NCBI GenBank assembly: GCA_030151135.1
Contig: JASLEQ010000695.1
Location: 1-6,083 of the forward strand
Length of the DNA: 6,083 nucleotides
Reading direction: 5' to 3'
Source of the DNA: Candidatus Sulfotelmatobacter sp.
GTDB lineage: Bacteria > Acidobacteriota > Terriglobia > Terriglobales > SbA1
Under the pieces are notes generated by a model that was given only the letters and a program-made list of their open reading frames with translations, had not been told where the DNA came from and searched no databases. Positions 5,587-6,083 of this stretch are shown here, piece after piece. Position numbers and translations under genes: made by a program. Numbering within the stretch: position 1 is the first letter of the stretch; every line of letters starts with the position of its first letter.

Positions 5587-6083
5587 CTAGACTCGTTCGA
5601 TGGTCACTTTCTTCAGCACGACGTCTTTGTTCGGACGATCGTTTCTGCCACGGGGCAAACGTGTGATCTTTTCCACGATGTCTTGTCCTTCAATTACTTC
5701 GCCGAAAATGGTGTGCTTGCCCGTAAGCCACGTCGTGGGAACGGTCGTGATGAAGAACTGCGACCCATTGGTATTCGGGCCGGCGTTGGCCATCGCGAGC
5801 TTGCCGGGCTTATCGAACTTGTGGGGAGATCCCGTGGTCTCGTCTTCGAATTGATATCCCGGGCCACCCATGCCGGTGCCTTGCGGATCGCCACCCTGAA
5901 CCATGAAATCGGGGATCACACGATGGAAGATGGTGCCGTCGTAAAGGCGGTCTTTGGACTTCTTGCGCGTGTTGGGATGTGTCCATTCGCGCTGGCCTTC
6001 CGCGAGCTCAACAAAGTTAGCGACGGTTTTTGGGGCCTCTTTGTCGAAGAGGCGACAGACGATGGTTCCTTCGGACGTTTCAA
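5587..6083 (-). CDS. Cyclophilin-type peptidyl-prolyl cis-trans isomerase (N-terminus outside window)
   Basis: The frame stays open from the stop at 5587 to the window edge, giving 164 visible residues; the true start lies beyond 6083. It catalyses cis-trans isomerisation of X-Pro bonds in protein folding. Visible features, numbered from the edge: the first strand ETSEGTIVCRLF (1-12), KTVANFVELAEG (18-29), FHRVIPDFMVQGGDP (52-66), NTNGSQFFITT (103-113) and WLTGKHTIFGEV (118-129). Residues matching human CypA Arg55, Phe60, Gln63, Phe113, Trp121 and His126 are Arg54, Phe59, Gln62, Phe110, Trp118 and His123. A basic insertion (about 30-45, EWTHPNTRKKSKDR) precedes the catalytic strand. No signal peptide can be judged because the N-terminus is missing, so cytosolic or periplasmic location is open. 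The phosphoesterase gene follows 83 nt downstream on the same strand. Confidence 0.95.
   Translation of the reverse strand, partial: ETSEGTIVCRLFDKEAPKTVANFVELAEGQREWTHPNTRKKSKDRLYDGTIFHRVIPDFMVQGGDPQGTGMGGPGYQFEDETTGSPHKFDKPGKLAMANAGPNTNGSQFFITTVPTTWLTGKHTIFGEVIEGQDIVEKITRLPRGRNDRPNKDVVLKKVTIERV

Overview
This 6.1 kb window is GC-rich, ordinary bacterial chromosome. The most likely source is an Acidobacteriota member of the Koribacter/Terriglobia type. That guess rests on the mix of genes, on a long-form NADP-isocitrate dehydrogenase, and on a cyclophilin with a charged insertion before its catalytic Arg. It is from memory of such genomes and was not searched. No mobile element with a transposase, tRNA, rRNA or CRISPR array is visible.

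Layout. (1) 33-371 (-): small hypothetical protein, preceded at 391-478 by a long imperfect inverted repeat. (2) 728-1348 (+): exported protein of unknown function, probably an outer-membrane beta-barrel, with a hairpin and a -10-like box upstream. (3) 1355-1855 (-): exported, membrane-anchored protein made of TxFGG beta-helix repeats, bactofilin-like; it meets gene 2 tail to tail with 6 nt between. (4) 1856-2133: divergent control region between gene 3 and icd, with candidate promoters for both sides and two palindromes of 5-N6-5 geometry. (5) 2134-3552 (+): icd, then a 121-nt spacer with degenerate ATTGA words, then 3674-4600 (+): mdh. (6) 4601-4647: strong hairpin between convergent mdh and the next gene. 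(7) 4667-5503 (-): secreted acid phosphatase/phosphoesterase closely resembling mycobacterial SapM, with its ribosome binding site inside a short hairpin. (8) 5587-6083 (-): cyclophilin peptidyl-prolyl isomerase, cut by the window edge.

How it fits together. icd and mdh are two TCA-cycle dehydrogenases in one direction and are probably co-transcribed. The flanking genes encode mostly exported or envelope proteins and a folding enzyme, with no evident pathway link. I see no convincing multi-gene novel system. The items most worth a second look are the icd control region, the roughly 48-residue insertion in Icd, the SapM-like phosphatase with its leader hairpins, the exported beta-helix protein, and the 391-478 inverted repeat.
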